Numbered from the stretch's first letter, positions 32,593-43,938 are shown. The stretch is DNA of 64,000 nt from Orientallactaga sibirica (GCA_036365145.1 JAEOAD010000794.1:310001-374000); one strand, 5' to 3'. Program-made: numbers and translations. The notes: generated from the letters alone by a model not told the origin.

Positions 32593-33260
32593 CAGTAATC
32601 TTAGTCATACATGGTTTCTCTTTCTGTGGTTTTAGCTAGCCATAGAGAGCTGTGGTCTGAAAATATTAAATGGGAAGTTCTGAAAATGAACAATTCATAA
32701 CTTTTAAATTGTGTGCTTTTCTGAATAGCATGATGGAAACCTTGTGCTTTCCTGCTCCATCTTGCTTCTGAATGAGCTTTCTCTTTCTCTTGCATATCCA
32801 TGCTGTACATGTGGTATATGCTGTAATGCAGTATATGCAGTACACGTGGTATATGCAGCATATGCCGTACATGAAGTACACATGGTACATGTGATATAGT
32901 GGTACATGTGGCATATACATGTGATATATTCAGTATATGCGGTACATGTGGTATATGCAGTACACATGATATATGCGGGATATGTTGTACATGTGGTATA
33001 TATAGTACACATGGTATATGCCGTATATGCAGTATAGATAGTATACATGGTATATGCAGTACACCTGGTATATGTGGTACATGCAGTACATGCTGTAGAA
33101 GCTTCCTAACTGCAAGAGACTTAGCTGTCTTGATTATTATACTGGCAGTCTTCAGTATCTCAGTGCTTGTGTACAGGGTTGGGTACGTTCATAGTTTCAC
33201 ATGTTCACTGACAGTCTTGGAACCTACCCACTGGAGGTACCTGGCCATGCGTCTCCCACT
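32593..33260 (+). mobile_element. Tigger-like DNA transposon fossil
   Basis: After a TA dinucleotide the sequence starts CAGTAATCTTAGTCATACAT and runs through GTGGTCTGAAAATATTAAAT and AACAATTCATAACTTTTAAA, the 5' part of Tigger-type elements. The far end (GACAGTCTTGGAACCTACCC) fits the opposite terminus. The centre is replaced by a minisatellite. Non-coding. Confidence 0.7.
32803..33097. repeat. 9-bp-period minisatellite
   Basis: About 33 imperfect 9-mers of the types GTACATGTG, GTATATGCA, GTACACATG and GTATATGCC. Because the period is a multiple of three, stop codons are rare. This gives several overlapping Tyr/Cys/Thr/Ile-rich open frames on both strands, which are composition artefacts. 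Confidence 0.95.
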
Positions 33261-33264
33261 CTAG

Positions 33265-33845
33265 CACTCTAGTTGAGGTATCACTGTGGAAGGTAGGAAG
33301 CGAGGCTACTGGGCCTCTTCCACTCTGCCAAAGGCTCTGTCTGACTCACTTCTTAGGCTCACACAGTCGACAGCTAAATAGAAGGGCTCCTTCCTCTTAG
33401 TATTGGCTTGATTATAGGGGTTCCCTAGCAGGAGGGGTTGTGGAGGAAGCCTTGAGAAGTGCTCCCTTCCCTTGTCACAGGGCCTGTACTGGTATCAGAG
33501 AGAGGCATGAACACTGTTTCCTGTTTCCTTCTCTAACTCTCATGCTTTTTATCTCCACGATTCGGAAGCTCTATCTCAAATCTCTGGATGGGTCCTGTTA
33601 CATATTTTTGCCTCCTTTCTCTGCCCTGGTTTGAGTTCTGAAAGGTCTGTTTGGGTCTCTGTGGGTGTCTGACAGCCTCTGCAGGTCTTTATGAGTTACA
33701 TAACTGAAGTTTTATATTTTCTGTTCCTTACTGGGGTTCTTTCTGAGCTTTAATTTTTACTTTTAGTCAAAGAAACAGGGTAATAGAATTTTCTTTGGGA
33801 TCCCCTAGAGTTTCCTTATTAACACTTTTTTTCCTGCTGTATTTT
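33265..33845. other. Unassigned sequence
   Basis: About 580 bp without recognised repeats or exons. Confidence 0.4.
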
Positions 33846-33849
33846 CCCC

Positions 33850-34156
33850 TTTAAAATATTTTTTATTGTAGCAGCAATACATGTTTGTTACAGAACATTA
33901 CAAAATGCTGAAAGTGCCTATCACCTCTCCACATGGAAATGTTGATGCCTTGGCTTGAGACTCTTGTTTCTCTTCTCTGTCTCTTTCATATACAAATGGG
34001 GTCATGGTGACATCAGACACTACTTTGTTTTCAATTTACCTGTTGTGCTTCTCTTTCCCATGTGACTGTATCTCCACTGCCTGGCTTAATAGGCCTTTGC
34101 TGAGGAATTCCCTTGTGTGTGGGCATCAAAGGTGTTCTCCACTTCTCACTATTCTC
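33850..34156 (-). mobile_element. Possible ancient L1 remnant
   Basis: TTTTATTGTAGCAGCAATACATG…CATATACAAATGGGGTCATG resembles antisense old L1 3' sequence. Low certainty. Confidence 0.35.
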
Positions 34157-34161
34157 AATGC

Positions 34162-34510
34162 TGTAGTTTGACCTTAGGTACCCTTGAAAGGCTCACTGCC
34201 AACGGCTTGGTCTCTAGTCTGGTACTACTGGAAGCTTTGAGAGGTAGGGCCTAGTGGGAGGTCTTTAAGTCATCAGGAGAGTGCCCTTGAAGGGGACTAT
34301 GAGGTCTGGCTATGTCCTTTCTTTTTATACACCTTGACCATGAGGTAAGTGGCTTGTTCTTCTATGAGCTCCCACCATGGTATGCAGGCTTACCTCAGGC
34401 CCAAGCCACAGGGCCTATCAGTCATGGACTAGTGACCCCAAATAAAACTTACCTCTATCAATTAATTATCTCAAGTGTTTTGTTATAGCAATGCAAAGCT
34501 GACTAACACA
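34162..34510 (+). mobile_element. MaLR-type LTR
   Basis: Starts TGTAGTTTGACCTTAGG, has CCAAATAAAACTTACC near 34440 and ends AAAGCTGACTAACACA, with TG/CA ends. The flanking 5-mers (AATGC, TGATC) do not match. Confidence 0.7.
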
Positions 34511-34769
34511 TGATCCTTTGTCTGAGTCCCTAATTATTTTCTCAGAAGATTTCTAGAAGGTGCAATGGAAATGTGTGCCTCTCTTCCTGACTATTCTGGG
34601 ATGGTCATGTGGTTCCTGGCCCATGTGTCTCTGTGTCTGCATTCCCAAGGCCAAGGTCAATTCATGATCAGTGCAGTTCCTACTTCAACTCCAGCTGTTT
34701 CTGTTCTCTGTTTGCTGGTTTAGCTCTAGTTTTCTACTCTATTCTTTGGGGATAGGTGGAAACTTGGCT

Positions 34770-34834
34770 TAAAATTATTTTTAAAAATATTTTATTTTCA
34801 TTTATTTATTTGAGAGAGAGAACAAGGCAGAGGA

Positions 34835-34922
<88 letters not shown>

Positions 34923-35071
34923 GGCACACTGGAGCCTCCAGTCACTGCAAAAGGAACTCCAGATGCATGGGCCACCTTGTGCATCTGGCTAACATGGGTC
35001 CTGGGGAATTGAACCAAGGTCCTTTGGCTTTGTAGGCAAATGCCTTAACCACTAATACATCTCTCCAGCCC
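34770..35071 (-). mobile_element. Dip-like SINE, variant A, very long GA tract
   Basis: GA repeats run from about 34827 to 34919, the longest such block in the window. The head is partly degraded (CACTAATACATCTCTCCAGCCC). Confidence 0.92.
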
Positions 35072-35078
35072 GTTTCTT

Positions 35079-35137
35079 AAAAAATTATTTTTATTTATTT
35101 ATTTGAGAAAGATAACAAGGCAGAAGAAGAGAGAGTG
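35079..35137 (-). mobile_element. SINE tail fragment
   Basis: A second copy of TTATTTATTTGAGAAAGATAACAAGGCAGA directly after the complete SINE. It repeats that element's own tail and GA start (AACAAGGCAGAGGAAGAGAG). Confidence 0.7.
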
Positions 35138-35690
35138 GGAAAATTATTTTAAGAAAATCACAATTAAAAACTATTATAAAACACATGGCATGAGCTTTCC
35201 TATCTTAACCACTTTCAAGTATACAGCGCAGTAGTTTGAAGTATGCTTACATTGTTGTCCAACAAATCTTGTAAAACTAATGAAATACCCATTGGTAGTC
35301 ATTCCCAACTTCCCCATCTGTCCAGTCTCTGGTAACCATCATTTTACCTTCTACTGTTGTGTGTTTACAGTGTTAGGCAACTCATAGAGGTGGAACCTTA
35401 TGGTATTTATCCATTTGTGATGGGTTTACCATAATGTCTTCAAGGTTTATCTATGCTATATGTAGCATGTGTCAGAGCTGAGTTCCTTTAAGACTGGCAT
35501 TCCTTTGTGCAAACCACATTTTATCATCCATTCATCAGTTGATGGGCACCTGGTTGCATCTGCTTCTTGACTATGCAGCTGTGAACATGGTTTTGAGAGT
35601 GCTGTGAGACCCCACTTTCAATTATTTTGGATATATATCCAGAAGTATGAATTGGGGAGAATTTTTTTCCCTGAAGATTTGGCTTCTACC
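35138..35690 (-). mobile_element. Ancient L1 3'-end remnant
   Basis: CTTAACCACTTTCAAGTATACAG…CCATCTGTCCAGTCTCTGGT…TTCATCAGTTGATGGGCACC is the antisense 3' end of old mammalian L1. Confidence 0.7.
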
Positions 35691-35719
35691 TTCCTCTTAG
35701 CTGCAGCAAACCCATCCAT

Positions 35720-36330
35720 TGATTAAATTACTATTTATTGAGCACAGGTCATGTTCCTATCGCCAAGCTTGGCTGTGCAGGTAGAGTGGCTTGGACACAT
35801 GTTTACCTTCATGGAGCTGATGTTCCTGCAAGAAGACGGATGGCATGGAAGTGTTCAATTTGTGACTTATGTCATGAAGAAACTGAATCCTAATTCAGCA
35901 ACAGGGTAATGTGAAGGAAGGTGACTTTAGGTAGGGAAGGTTTTCTTCAGTGTAACATGTGACTTGATGCAAAATTTTGGAATATGTCATTCTGGGCTTT
36001 GAGATAAGTGATGCAAGCATTCTGAAGAAGAAAGTTGCGAGTCAGGATCAGCGTGCTCAGGGTAGGGTGAGTGCGGGGTTATGAAGTAGGTAGGCCCAAA
36101 TGATTTTGTCAGAAGCCCTTGGAGAGTTCTAGGTGGGAGGATGGAACAGGCAAGATTGGTTCTGGGAACACCTTCAGTTGACTACTGAGTGAAGAATGGA
36201 CTGCGGGGTGGCTGGAGTGGAAGTAGGAAGGTGAATTAGGGACAACCACAGACATTCAGATGAGAGATGATGGTGTTGTCTTTGTCTATAGATAGAGAGG
36301 CCAGGAAGGATGCAAATCAGGGGAGGGAAA
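35720..36330 (+). mobile_element. Ancient interspersed repeat, family unassigned
   Basis: ACTATTTATTGAGCACAGGTCATG…CTTCATGGAGCTGATGTTCC…GACATTCAGATGAGAGATGATGG follows a widespread old mammalian repeat; a second, shorter copy is at 48625. I could not place it in a named family. Confidence 0.5.
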
Positions 36331-36394
36331 TTAAGGAGCAATGAAGCGCCTGGTTTACCTTATACATAACACCTTTGGACTTCCTTTCTGCCCA

Positions 36395-36925
36395 TCACAA
36401 TATTTTGTAGATCAGTGTACTGGACACCAAAAAAACAAAAATGTGAGCATGTAAGCCACATTTGTAATTTAAAAGTTTTATTTATTTATTAGACAGAGGC
36501 AGACAGATAGACACTGTAGCCAGGGCTTCCTGCCATTGTAGATGAACTTCGGACACATGTGTCACTTTGTATACCTGGCTTTTCATGGGTTCTGGGGAAT
36601 GGAATCCAGGCTGGCAGGCTTTGCAAGCAGAGTGCCTTTAACCATTAAGCTATCTCCCCAGCCAGTAATTTAAGAATTTCTAATTATTCACATCCTAAAA
36701 ACTCAAAGGAAACAAGTAAAATTAATTTTAATGTTCTAACTCAATAGATGTCAGATATCTAGTCAGCATGCCATCATTATAAATTTATTAATGCTTTTCC
36801 ATACTGAGTCTTCCAAATTTAATGTGTCATTGCATTGACAACACATCTGAATTCAATCACATTCCATGCACTCAATAGTTACGTGTGCCTAGTGGTTACC
36901 ATATTGATAGTACTGTCACAGAGAA
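36395..36925. mobile_element. hAT-Charlie/MER5-like fossil
   Basis: GTGAGCATGTAAGCCACATTTG, GAAACAAGTAAAATTAATTTTAA and CAATAGTTACGTGTGCCTAG TGGTTACCATATTGATAG match old hAT-type non-autonomous elements. Split by a SINE. Confidence 0.6.
36472..36663 (-). mobile_element. Dip-like SINE, variant A (older copy)
   Basis: Diverged; the GA block is reduced to GACAGAGGCAGACAGATAGA. TSD GTAATTTAA on both sides. Confidence 0.88.
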
Positions 36926-37239
36926 GGAGGACGTATATTCTCAGGGGTGTGAGTGACTGACAAAGGTGACAGAATTAGAATTTGGAACATAACTTGACTC
37001 TGATACTGTGTTGTGCTAGGGCATTGCATCAGCCCCAGCTGCCAAGGTCATCTCTGTGTGAGCAAATTTTATGGGAAATTCCATAGATTCTCCCACATTA
37101 TAGACACATGAACACTAAATTAACATTTTCATATATTACATTTTTGTTTCCAAAGCAGAGCAACTCTAAGTTCTAAATTTCTCCCCTTTACCCACCCTTT
37201 CTTTTGCTTTTCTATGTGAACATCAATGCTTAATTAAAG
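36926..37239. other. Unassigned AT-rich sequence
   Basis: No recognised gene or repeat. Ends in a 22-A run (37240-37261). Confidence 0.35.
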
Positions 37240-37265
37240 AAAAAAAAAAAAAAAAAAAAAAGGCC

Positions 37266-37402
37266 TAAAGCCAGGCATGCGGTGGTATATACCTTTAATC
37301 CCAGCATTCGGGAGGCTGAGGTAAAAGAATCATTGTGAGTACAAGACCAACCTGGGATACAGAGTGAGTTCTAGATCAGCCTGGGCTAGAGTGAAAAAAC
37401 CA
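37266..37402 (+). mobile_element. B1 SINE (sense)
   Basis: AAGCCAGGCATGCGGTGGTA through GCCTGGGCTAGAGTGAAAAA. Preceded by an A-run that probably belongs to another insertion. Confidence 0.85.
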
Positions 37403-37611
37403 CCGCCACCACCAACAAAGATATGAACAAACATAAAGGATGGAAGGGTGCTCTCCTTCCCTTCTCTGTTTACTCTGTGGTCGCCATACCTGGGGACCCT
37501 GGGGACTTGGCAGTCTCCCACTCTTTGGCATCAGTCTAGCTGTCCTTTTGTTCCTGGGGCCATTCATTCACTTGTTTAGCAAGTACTGATAACTGAATGG
37601 ATGTCCTGCAG

Positions 37612-37830
37612 TAATGATTAGGTGTGTGGTCTTTGAGATTGGACAAACCTGGACTGGAGTCTCAGGTCCGTTGGACTGTTGGTTGTGGGAAGTACATTTA
37701 GTTTCTCTGGGCTTCAGTTTCTTCAAAATAAAAGCAAAGATAACGATAATGCCTGTCTTTAGGGGTTATTGTGAAATGAACATGAGATGGCATATGTGAA
37801 GGGTGACAGGAGATAGTAATAATAAAAAGT
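37612..37830 (+). mobile_element. MIR SINE
   Basis: One of the better preserved old elements: GTGTGTGGTCTTTGAGATTG…CTCTGGGCTTCAGTTTCTTC…GATAATGCCTGTCTTTAGGG. Confidence 0.75.
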
Positions 37831-37944
37831 AATTCTTCACGTTGTTCATTATATCCTGCTATGTGCCAGGCAGTAGCCTTCCCTACCTTTACTCTCTTCT
37901 TTTTCTTTTGCTGTCTTCACTTCTCTTCCCTTCTCTGAAATCCC

Positions 37945-38027
37945 TGAGGGGGCTTGAGGTATAGCCCAGTTTGGCTTCAAACTCCATCCTCCTGCTTCAG
38001 CCTCCCAAGTGCTGGAACTTCAGAAGT
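37945..38027 (-). mobile_element. Old B1 fragment
   Basis: GTATAGCCCAGTTTGGCTTC…CCTCCCAAGTGCTGGAACTT. Confidence 0.6.
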
Positions 38028-38439
38028 GACTCTCTTTATTTGTTGAGGAGTGAAACTTGCTAATCATTATTGTTGTGGCTAACCTAATTGATCTTGTGCT
38101 TCTCATGCAGATGGGAAATCCTGAGATGTAATTTTTTTTTTTGTCCCCTTCTGCAGTCCTTCTGGCTCACAGTTCCCCAGCCACCCACTCTTTCTGTGTG
38201 AAACTGCATCTGCACTGGATGTGCCTGTAAATGGGAACTGAAAGCTGCTGTGTGCTGAGAAATGTGCATTGCACATGCCAGGAAGTGGTGAGGGAATGGG
38301 TTTTTGAAATATCTTTCTAGGACCTATAAGCCAGGACGAGGTTGACCGTTTAGTAATGTGTGCCTGGTCTTGGTGAGTTTCTTTTTGATTCTGTGCTGGG
38401 CACCAGCATGTCCAAGGAGCATGACGCTAACAACATCAA
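38028..38439. other. Unassigned sequence
   Basis: No recognised gene or repeat. Confidence 0.35.
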
Positions 38440-38645
38440 TGGCAGCTAACTTTCCTTGACTGCATGCAAGAACTGTGTTAATAAAACTGCACCCATTTTC
38501 CTTTTTTAGCCCTCACCCTCACCTTTTGAACAAGTTGTGATAGTGGTTTTATAGTGTGTATGGAAACAGACTCTACGAAGTTGATGGGTTTGCTTAAGGT
38601 CACAGAGGTGGGATTTGAGTCTAAGCTTTATACTAAATAGTGTTA
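38440..38645 (-). mobile_element. L2/MIR-like remnant
   Basis: CACCCATTTTCCTTTTTTAG…GGTTTGCTTAAGGTCACAGAGGTG. Confidence 0.55.
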
Positions 38646-38654
38646 TACACCACT

Positions 38655-38880
38655 ATTTAAAATATTTATTTGTTTATTGGAGAGAGAGAGAGAGAGGGAG
38701 AGAGAGAGAGGGGAGAATATAAAAATGAGAATGAATGGGTGCACCAGGACATTCAGTAGCTGCAGATGAACTCCAGATACATGTACCACTTTGTGAATCT
38801 GGCTTTGTGTGGGTACTGGGGAATCAAATCCAGGCTGGCAGGCTTTGCAAGCAAGTACCTTTAACCACTGAGCCTATTCA
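38655..38880 (-). mobile_element. Dip-like SINE, variant A
   Basis: Antisense copy with an AT-rich interruption in the GA block (GAATATAAAAATGAGAATG). CACCACT flanks give a short TSD. Confidence 0.88.
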
Positions 38881-39039
38881 CCACCACTTTTACTGCTTGT
38901 TCACATTAGACTGATTCTACTGAGTTCCCAGTGGCTTGTTGTTTGCCACTACAAATGCCAGACTAGTAGGCCTGCAAGCTTTTTGGATTCTTCTCTCTGC
39001 CTACCATCACCATAGGCATTGGGGTCATAGCTGCATCTA

Positions 39040-39120
39040 CTACTTGAGTCTGGCTTTATGTGGGTTCTGTAGATCTGAACTCTGGTTGTCAGGCTTACAC
39101 AGCAAATGCTTTTAACTGCT
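39040..39120 (-). mobile_element. SINE 5' fragment
   Basis: GTCTGGCTTTATGTGGGTTCTG…CAAATGCTTTTAACTGCTGT is the head half of an antisense Dip-like SINE. Confidence 0.65.
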
Positions 39121-39130
39121 GTGGTTACTC

Positions 39131-39166
39131 TTTTTTTAAAAAAAATTTTCTTATTTTTATTTATTT

Positions 39167-39211
<45 letters not shown>

Positions 39212-39583
39212 GCAGAGAGAATCTTTTTTTAAAAACTATTTTTTATTTTTTTCAGTTTTGTTTTTTTTGAGGTAGGGTTTCGCTCTAGCCCAGACTGACC
39301 TGGAATTCACTCTGTATTCTCAGGGTGGCCTCGAACTCATGGTGATCCTCCTACCTCAGCTTCCTGAGTACTGGGATTAAGAGTGTGCACCACTACACCT
39401 GGCTTATTTTTACTTATTTATTGAGAGAGAGAATGGGTGTGCCAGGGCCTCTAGCCACTGCAAACGAACTCCACATGCATGAGCCACCATGTGCATTTGG
39501 CTTACATGGGTTCTGGGGAGTCAAACCTTGATCCTTAGGCTTCTCAAGTAAGCTTCTTAATCACTAAGTCATCTCTCCAGCCC
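39131..39583 (-). mobile_element. Composite: Dip-like SINE split by B1
   Basis: A SINE tail and GA block (39131-39222), an antisense B1 (39252-39404), then a second SINE tail plus the complete body and head (39405-39583, ending CATCTCTCCAGCCC). TGTGGTT at both edges is a possible TSD. Confidence 0.82.
39252..39404 (-). mobile_element. B1 SINE inside the composite
   Basis: TTTTTTGAGGTAGGGTTTCG through CACCACTACACCTGGC. Confidence 0.92.
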
Positions 39584-40940
39584 TGTGGTTTATTCGTGAC
39601 AGAAGGCCTTTTTTTCCCCCCTGCTTTTCTTCCTAGCTTTGCTACCTTAGGGAGATTAGCTCTGGAGTACTAACGTTGGGCTTGGGCAAGGCTTTGAACC
39701 TCACCTTACCTCTTACTGTGGGTTGGAATACAGCATGTTAAGAATTACACAGAATTCATGGCTCTGTAGAAGCTAGTAGCTGCTCACTGAAGTGTTTTCA
39801 CCATCATTGTCACCACTTTCGTGCCTTGTGTCTTATCTCACGCTAGCCTGTCCTCTCCTCTTCCCCATCTTCCCCCTTTTCTGATGATCCCATCCCACAG
39901 AGACTTTCTCATTCAGTTGCATGCCCCCCCTTCCTACCTCCTGGGGGTTTTCTCTGTAATAAGATCCTGTGTATCTTCCCAGGTTGAGCTTTTTCTTGAA
40001 CACACCTGGATCCCACAGTTAATTACCAGCATCTGACCTATTTTCCTCTTGTTTCTCCCTTTCCATTTAGGATTATCTGGCTTCCTTTCTTTGTTTTCCC
40101 AATCTGGCATGGCAAAGCCTAGCTAAAGGAGGCCAGGTGTCCTCAGCACTAGATCAGTGCCTTCTGGGGCGGGTACTGGGTCTGAGTGACTTGAGCTTGG
40201 AGAGTTTTTGCAGCACTTGGATGGGGCATCCCAGCTCTGATGGAAGCTTCATGAGCTCTCTTTGAGTGTCACTACGAGTTGGGAGAGAAGTTGTCTTCTG
40301 TGAGCCATAGCAGGGCCAGGCTGTGCTGGGCCAGAGCGTGCAGGGTCCTCGCCTGTGCTGCCTCTCTGTATCCTCTTTATTCAGGAGGCTGACTGCTGTT
40401 CATAGTTAGATGGAGCCTGGTAACCATTTCCATTCAAGTGTGTGCTGGTGTCAAGGAAGAGGAAATCCCCAAAACCCGCTGCTTCTGACTCAGGCACCAT
40501 TGGTTTTGCCATAACCACCACTTTGTCCTCCCCCCTCCGTACCCCCATCATGTCTGCTGCTTCTCCGCCACAGCCTGTCTGGGCCATCCCTGGCCTGGCC
40601 TGGGCTTGACTGTCTTTGTCTGCCCTGAGTTACTTTTTCTTCACCTGCCAAGAAGAGACTTCAGGTGGAGCTGGGGAATAGGCTTCAGGTTGTTAGATGG
40701 CCAGGAAGGTCTTTCTAGAAAGCACATGGCACATCTGCGGAGGTCCATGGCCATGTGCTTAGAACCTGTGACAACTTTTCCACAGTGGGAGCTGTTGAGA
40801 ATGTGAGTGGTGACAAAGCTAGAAGGCCAGTATGGCTAAGTGTAAGACCTGAAAGTGTGTGAGTTCCCTTCTCCCAGGCATGAGGCAAGCTTTTGTTCTC
40901 CTAACCAACACCATCATTACTGGTCAGCACTTCCATAACT
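39584..40940. other. Repeat-poor sequence
   Basis: About 1.35 kb without a recognised young repeat, GC-richer at 40300-40620. The 69-codon minus-strand frame at 40381-40587 has no recognisable similarity. Possible regulatory content; see findings. Confidence 0.45.
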
Positions 40941-40944
40941 CACT

Positions 40945-41080
40945 CATCCACTCTTCTATCCATCCACCCACCCATCATCCATCATCCTCCACCCACCTGT
41001 CATTCACTCTTCCACATATCTACTCATCCATCCACTCACCTACCCATCCATCCACCCATCTGCTCATCTATCTAAATCCG
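40945..41080. repeat. Degenerate (ATCC)n-type tract
   Basis: Imperfect CATC/CACC tetranucleotides with many substitutions. Confidence 0.85.
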
Positions 41081-41099
41081 TCTGCCCACGTTCAAAACA

Positions 41100-41277
41100 G
41101 TATAATAATTAAGAATGTTGACTTTGGAGTAGCTGTCTTGATTTGAATCCCAACTCTTTCATTCCCCAAGTATTTAATCTTTGCTAAGTTTGCAAATCTT
41201 TCCTTGCCTCAGATATAAATACAAGACTGATGTTGAAACCAATAGAGCCTACTTTAAAGTATTATAAGAGCACTGTG
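41100..41277 (+). mobile_element. MIR SINE
   Basis: AGAATGTTGACTTTGGAGTA…TTGATTTGAATCCCAACTCT…CTTTCCTTGCCTCAGATATA. Confidence 0.65.
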
Positions 41278-41482
41278 TAGGGTGGAGAGATGGCTTACCA
41301 GTTAAGGCACTTGCTTGCAAAACCTAAGGACCCAGGTTCAATTCCCCAGAGCCAATGTAAGCCAGATTCACAAGGTGGCACAAGTGTCTGGAGTTTGTTT
41401 GTAGTGGCTAGAGGCCCTGGTGCATCCATTCTATCTCTGAAATAAATAAATAAAATAAATTAAGTTTTAAAATAAAAAATAC
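41278..41482 (+). mobile_element. Dip-like SINE, variant A (sense), short CT tract
   Basis: AGGGTGGAGAGATGGCTTAC head, CAGGTTCAATTCCCC B box. The CT block is only TTCTATCTCTG before AAATAAATAAATAAA. Confidence 0.92.
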
Positions 41483-41689
41483 TGTTATTTAATTCTTTTC
41501 CTATTGACCATGTATGTGTTCATAAGTGTTATTTTCAGAAGTAACAAAATCTATAATCAAAGCATAGGGATTCGGGCATTTCCCAAAGTACTTTATCCAA
41601 TTTCCTATGTTGAGTCTATCTGAAAGAGGTATCAGGGTATGTAAGGGGTTACTATTATTAATATTATTATTTCTATTAATTATTATTAA

Positions 41690-41792
41690 GGTAAGGTTTC
41701 ACCATGTAGTTCAAGCTCACCTCAAACTCATGATCCTCCTGCTTCAGCTTCCTAAGTGCTGGGGTTACTGGTGTCACCACCACACCCAGCTA
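41690..41792 (-). mobile_element. Old B1 SINE
   Basis: GGTTTCACCATGTAGTTCAAG…TGCTGGGGTTACTGGTGTCACC. Confidence 0.65.
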
Positions 41793-41837
41793 TCATGTTT
41801 TGCACAGTCCCTAGTTCAAGAAAGAAGGAAAGGCATG

Positions 41838-41992
41838 AGTTTTTTTGTTTCTTTTTTCAGGTAGGGTCTTGCTCTAGCTCAGGCTGACCTGGAATTCACT
41901 ATGTAGTCTCAGGGTGGCCTTGAACTCACGGTGATCCTCCTACCTCTGTCTCCCGAGTGCTGGGATTAAAGGCGTGCGCCATCATGCCTGGC
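41838..41992 (-). mobile_element. B1 SINE
   Basis: Young antisense B1 ending GTGCGCCATCATGCCTGGCT. Confidence 0.93.
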
Positions 41993-43877
41993 TCTGGGTT
42001 TTTAATTAAAAGAATCAAATCAGTTAGTTATGGTCATTTCAGCTCTAAATCCACGGCCCAGTTTTTAAGGACCATGTTGCTGGGCATTTTCTTGAGGCCA
42101 CTTGTGAAAGGAGATACCATTTATCTGCCCATCACATTGGCCCAGGGAAGGGGCTTTCACTGAAGAGAGAGCAGAAGGCTTGCGGGCTCAGGCCAGAAGG
42201 GAACTTGTCAGTGTTTAGCTTGGCAGACAGCCCACAACCTACCTTCTCATGCAGTTAGGAGCCTTCCCAGTGTAATGTGTGAAAACCCTTAGACCTCCCC
42301 TCCCTAGCTACGCCCTCCCAGAGCTGCATCACCAACAGCTCTGAAGTGTGTGTAAATTGGGAGATGTCTGCTCCCTACATCTCCCTGTGACATTTACTGA
42401 AACAAATGCTTGTTAATAAGTAGCATGATTCCCTTGGTCTCAGTGAAAAGGATGTACTTGTTACTGGTAGCCCTTGAGAGGAGACCTTTCGTGAAGGCCT
42501 TAACACTCATTTTAATTGGTGGTAGGCAGATGTGTTGGGAAAATGTTCAATTTTCTCCCTCCATTCATCTCAGTAAGAGTGTTGTGAAATAACACCTCTT
42601 GGTCCTTCGCTGCCTTATGTCCTGGACTTGAAAGACAGACAACATGGTTGGTTTAAAAAGCTCTGTTGCTTCAGGATGCTGTGTCAGCTGACGTGGTGGA
42701 TTAAATCGTTTTAAGGTCATGAGCTTTAATTCTTACTTCAGTGATTCTCAAACCTTGTTTTGCAAAGCCCCAGAGCTTTTATCTCTGGGGATTGAGCATG
42801 TTATTTCCAAGACAACATTATTTCTACTTCATATTAATCAGGAGCATTCAAATATACATTGTCTCTGTAATGTGATTTTTAAATTTTAAAGCACTTGCAT
42901 TTTCATTTACCTGCTCTTTGTACAAAATCCCATGTAACATGAGGAGGCAGTCCCATTTATTACAGTGCTGAACAAAAGACAAAAACCCTGGTTCTATGGG
43001 AGCTTAACAGTCTTTGGGGATGTTAGCACCCATTTGGCTGAGGAGGAAAGGGTGGTTCAGAGAGACACAGCAAGTTCTGAAGTTTGACGTCACAGAGCGT
43101 CAGAACCAGTCTCATATGCTCCAGCCTCAGCTGATTACCTATCTCAGACCTTGTCTCTATGTGCCAAGTGAGTGGAACCAGCTTGCTGTAGCGGGAATGA
43201 TCCATCAGTATCCTTTCAGCAGGACTGGAAATCTGCATTCCCTCCATCATTCAGCCTGGAGGGTGGACTTGGAATGACACTGGTGCCTATTCTGGAAGTG
43301 CAGAGGTGGTCTGGTGGACTGTCATGGACACCTTGCTGAGACCTTAGGTCATTTTGTCTTTGCATACTGCCTCTTCCCTCTCCTGACTCCTTCCTCTTCC
43401 TCTCAAAGGGGGTTTGGAGAATATCCAAATGATGAGAAAATAAAGAGAAAAGCTAGAAGGAAGGGTACAAGAAAGAGAGACTGGGAGAGCAGAATGAGAT
43501 TAGAGGGGTGGGTGGAGAAGCCAGGAAGCCCTGCTGAACTTGGAGCATAGAAGCTGGCCATGGCACCGAGGCCTTTGCGGTAATACAGTAGCCTGACCCA
43601 GCTCTTTAGTGTCTCCCAGCGGTGCTGACAAGCACAGCCTGGTTTAACAGTGGTGATGCTAGGAGGATGTTCTCCATGCCTGCCGCAATCACCCCTTCTC
43701 TGAGTTCTGAGCAGTGGCCCAGAATGTTCTAGGTTTAGCTTTGTGAGCAGCTTGGTGACTGGCAGCTCTGGCTTGTGATCAAGGCAGAAAATATGCAGAG
43801 CATAGGGAGAAAAAGGAAAAATGGCATCTGGCACTTTTAATGTTTTTGTGTCACTCCAGTATTTTTCTGTGCATGTG
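41993..43877. other. Repeat-poor island, no gene recognised
   Basis: The longest stretch in the window (about 1.9 kb) without a lineage-specific SINE, LTR or L1. 42740-42770 (AGTGATTCTCAAACCTTG) may be an old DNA-element end. Open frames of 70-140 codons on both strands overlap and show no recognisable domain. Confidence 0.5.
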
Positions 43878-43938
43878 AATGTCCCTCTTCTCTTTTCTTC
43901 CTCCCTCCCTCCCTCCTGCTTTTCCTTCTTTCCTATCT
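43878..43938. repeat. Pyrimidine-rich tract
   Basis: CTTC/CTCC runs, low complexity. Confidence 0.85.

Noticed and set aside
32601..33264. Several overlapping Tyr/Thr/Cys/Ile-rich open frames on both strands
   Set aside because: They all lie over the 9-bp minisatellite. A period divisible by three keeps frames open without any coding function.
40381..40587. 69-codon minus-strand open frame in a repeat-poor interval
   Set aside because: No recognised similarity, no splice context, and the length is within chance for this composition.
40945..41080. Regular short repeats considered as a CRISPR-like array
   Set aside because: Degenerate tetranucleotide microsatellite in a mammalian genome; no repeat-spacer structure.
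43403..43834. 143-codon minus-strand open frame
   Set aside because: Overlaps comparable frames on the opposite strand; composition and lack of domains suggest chance.
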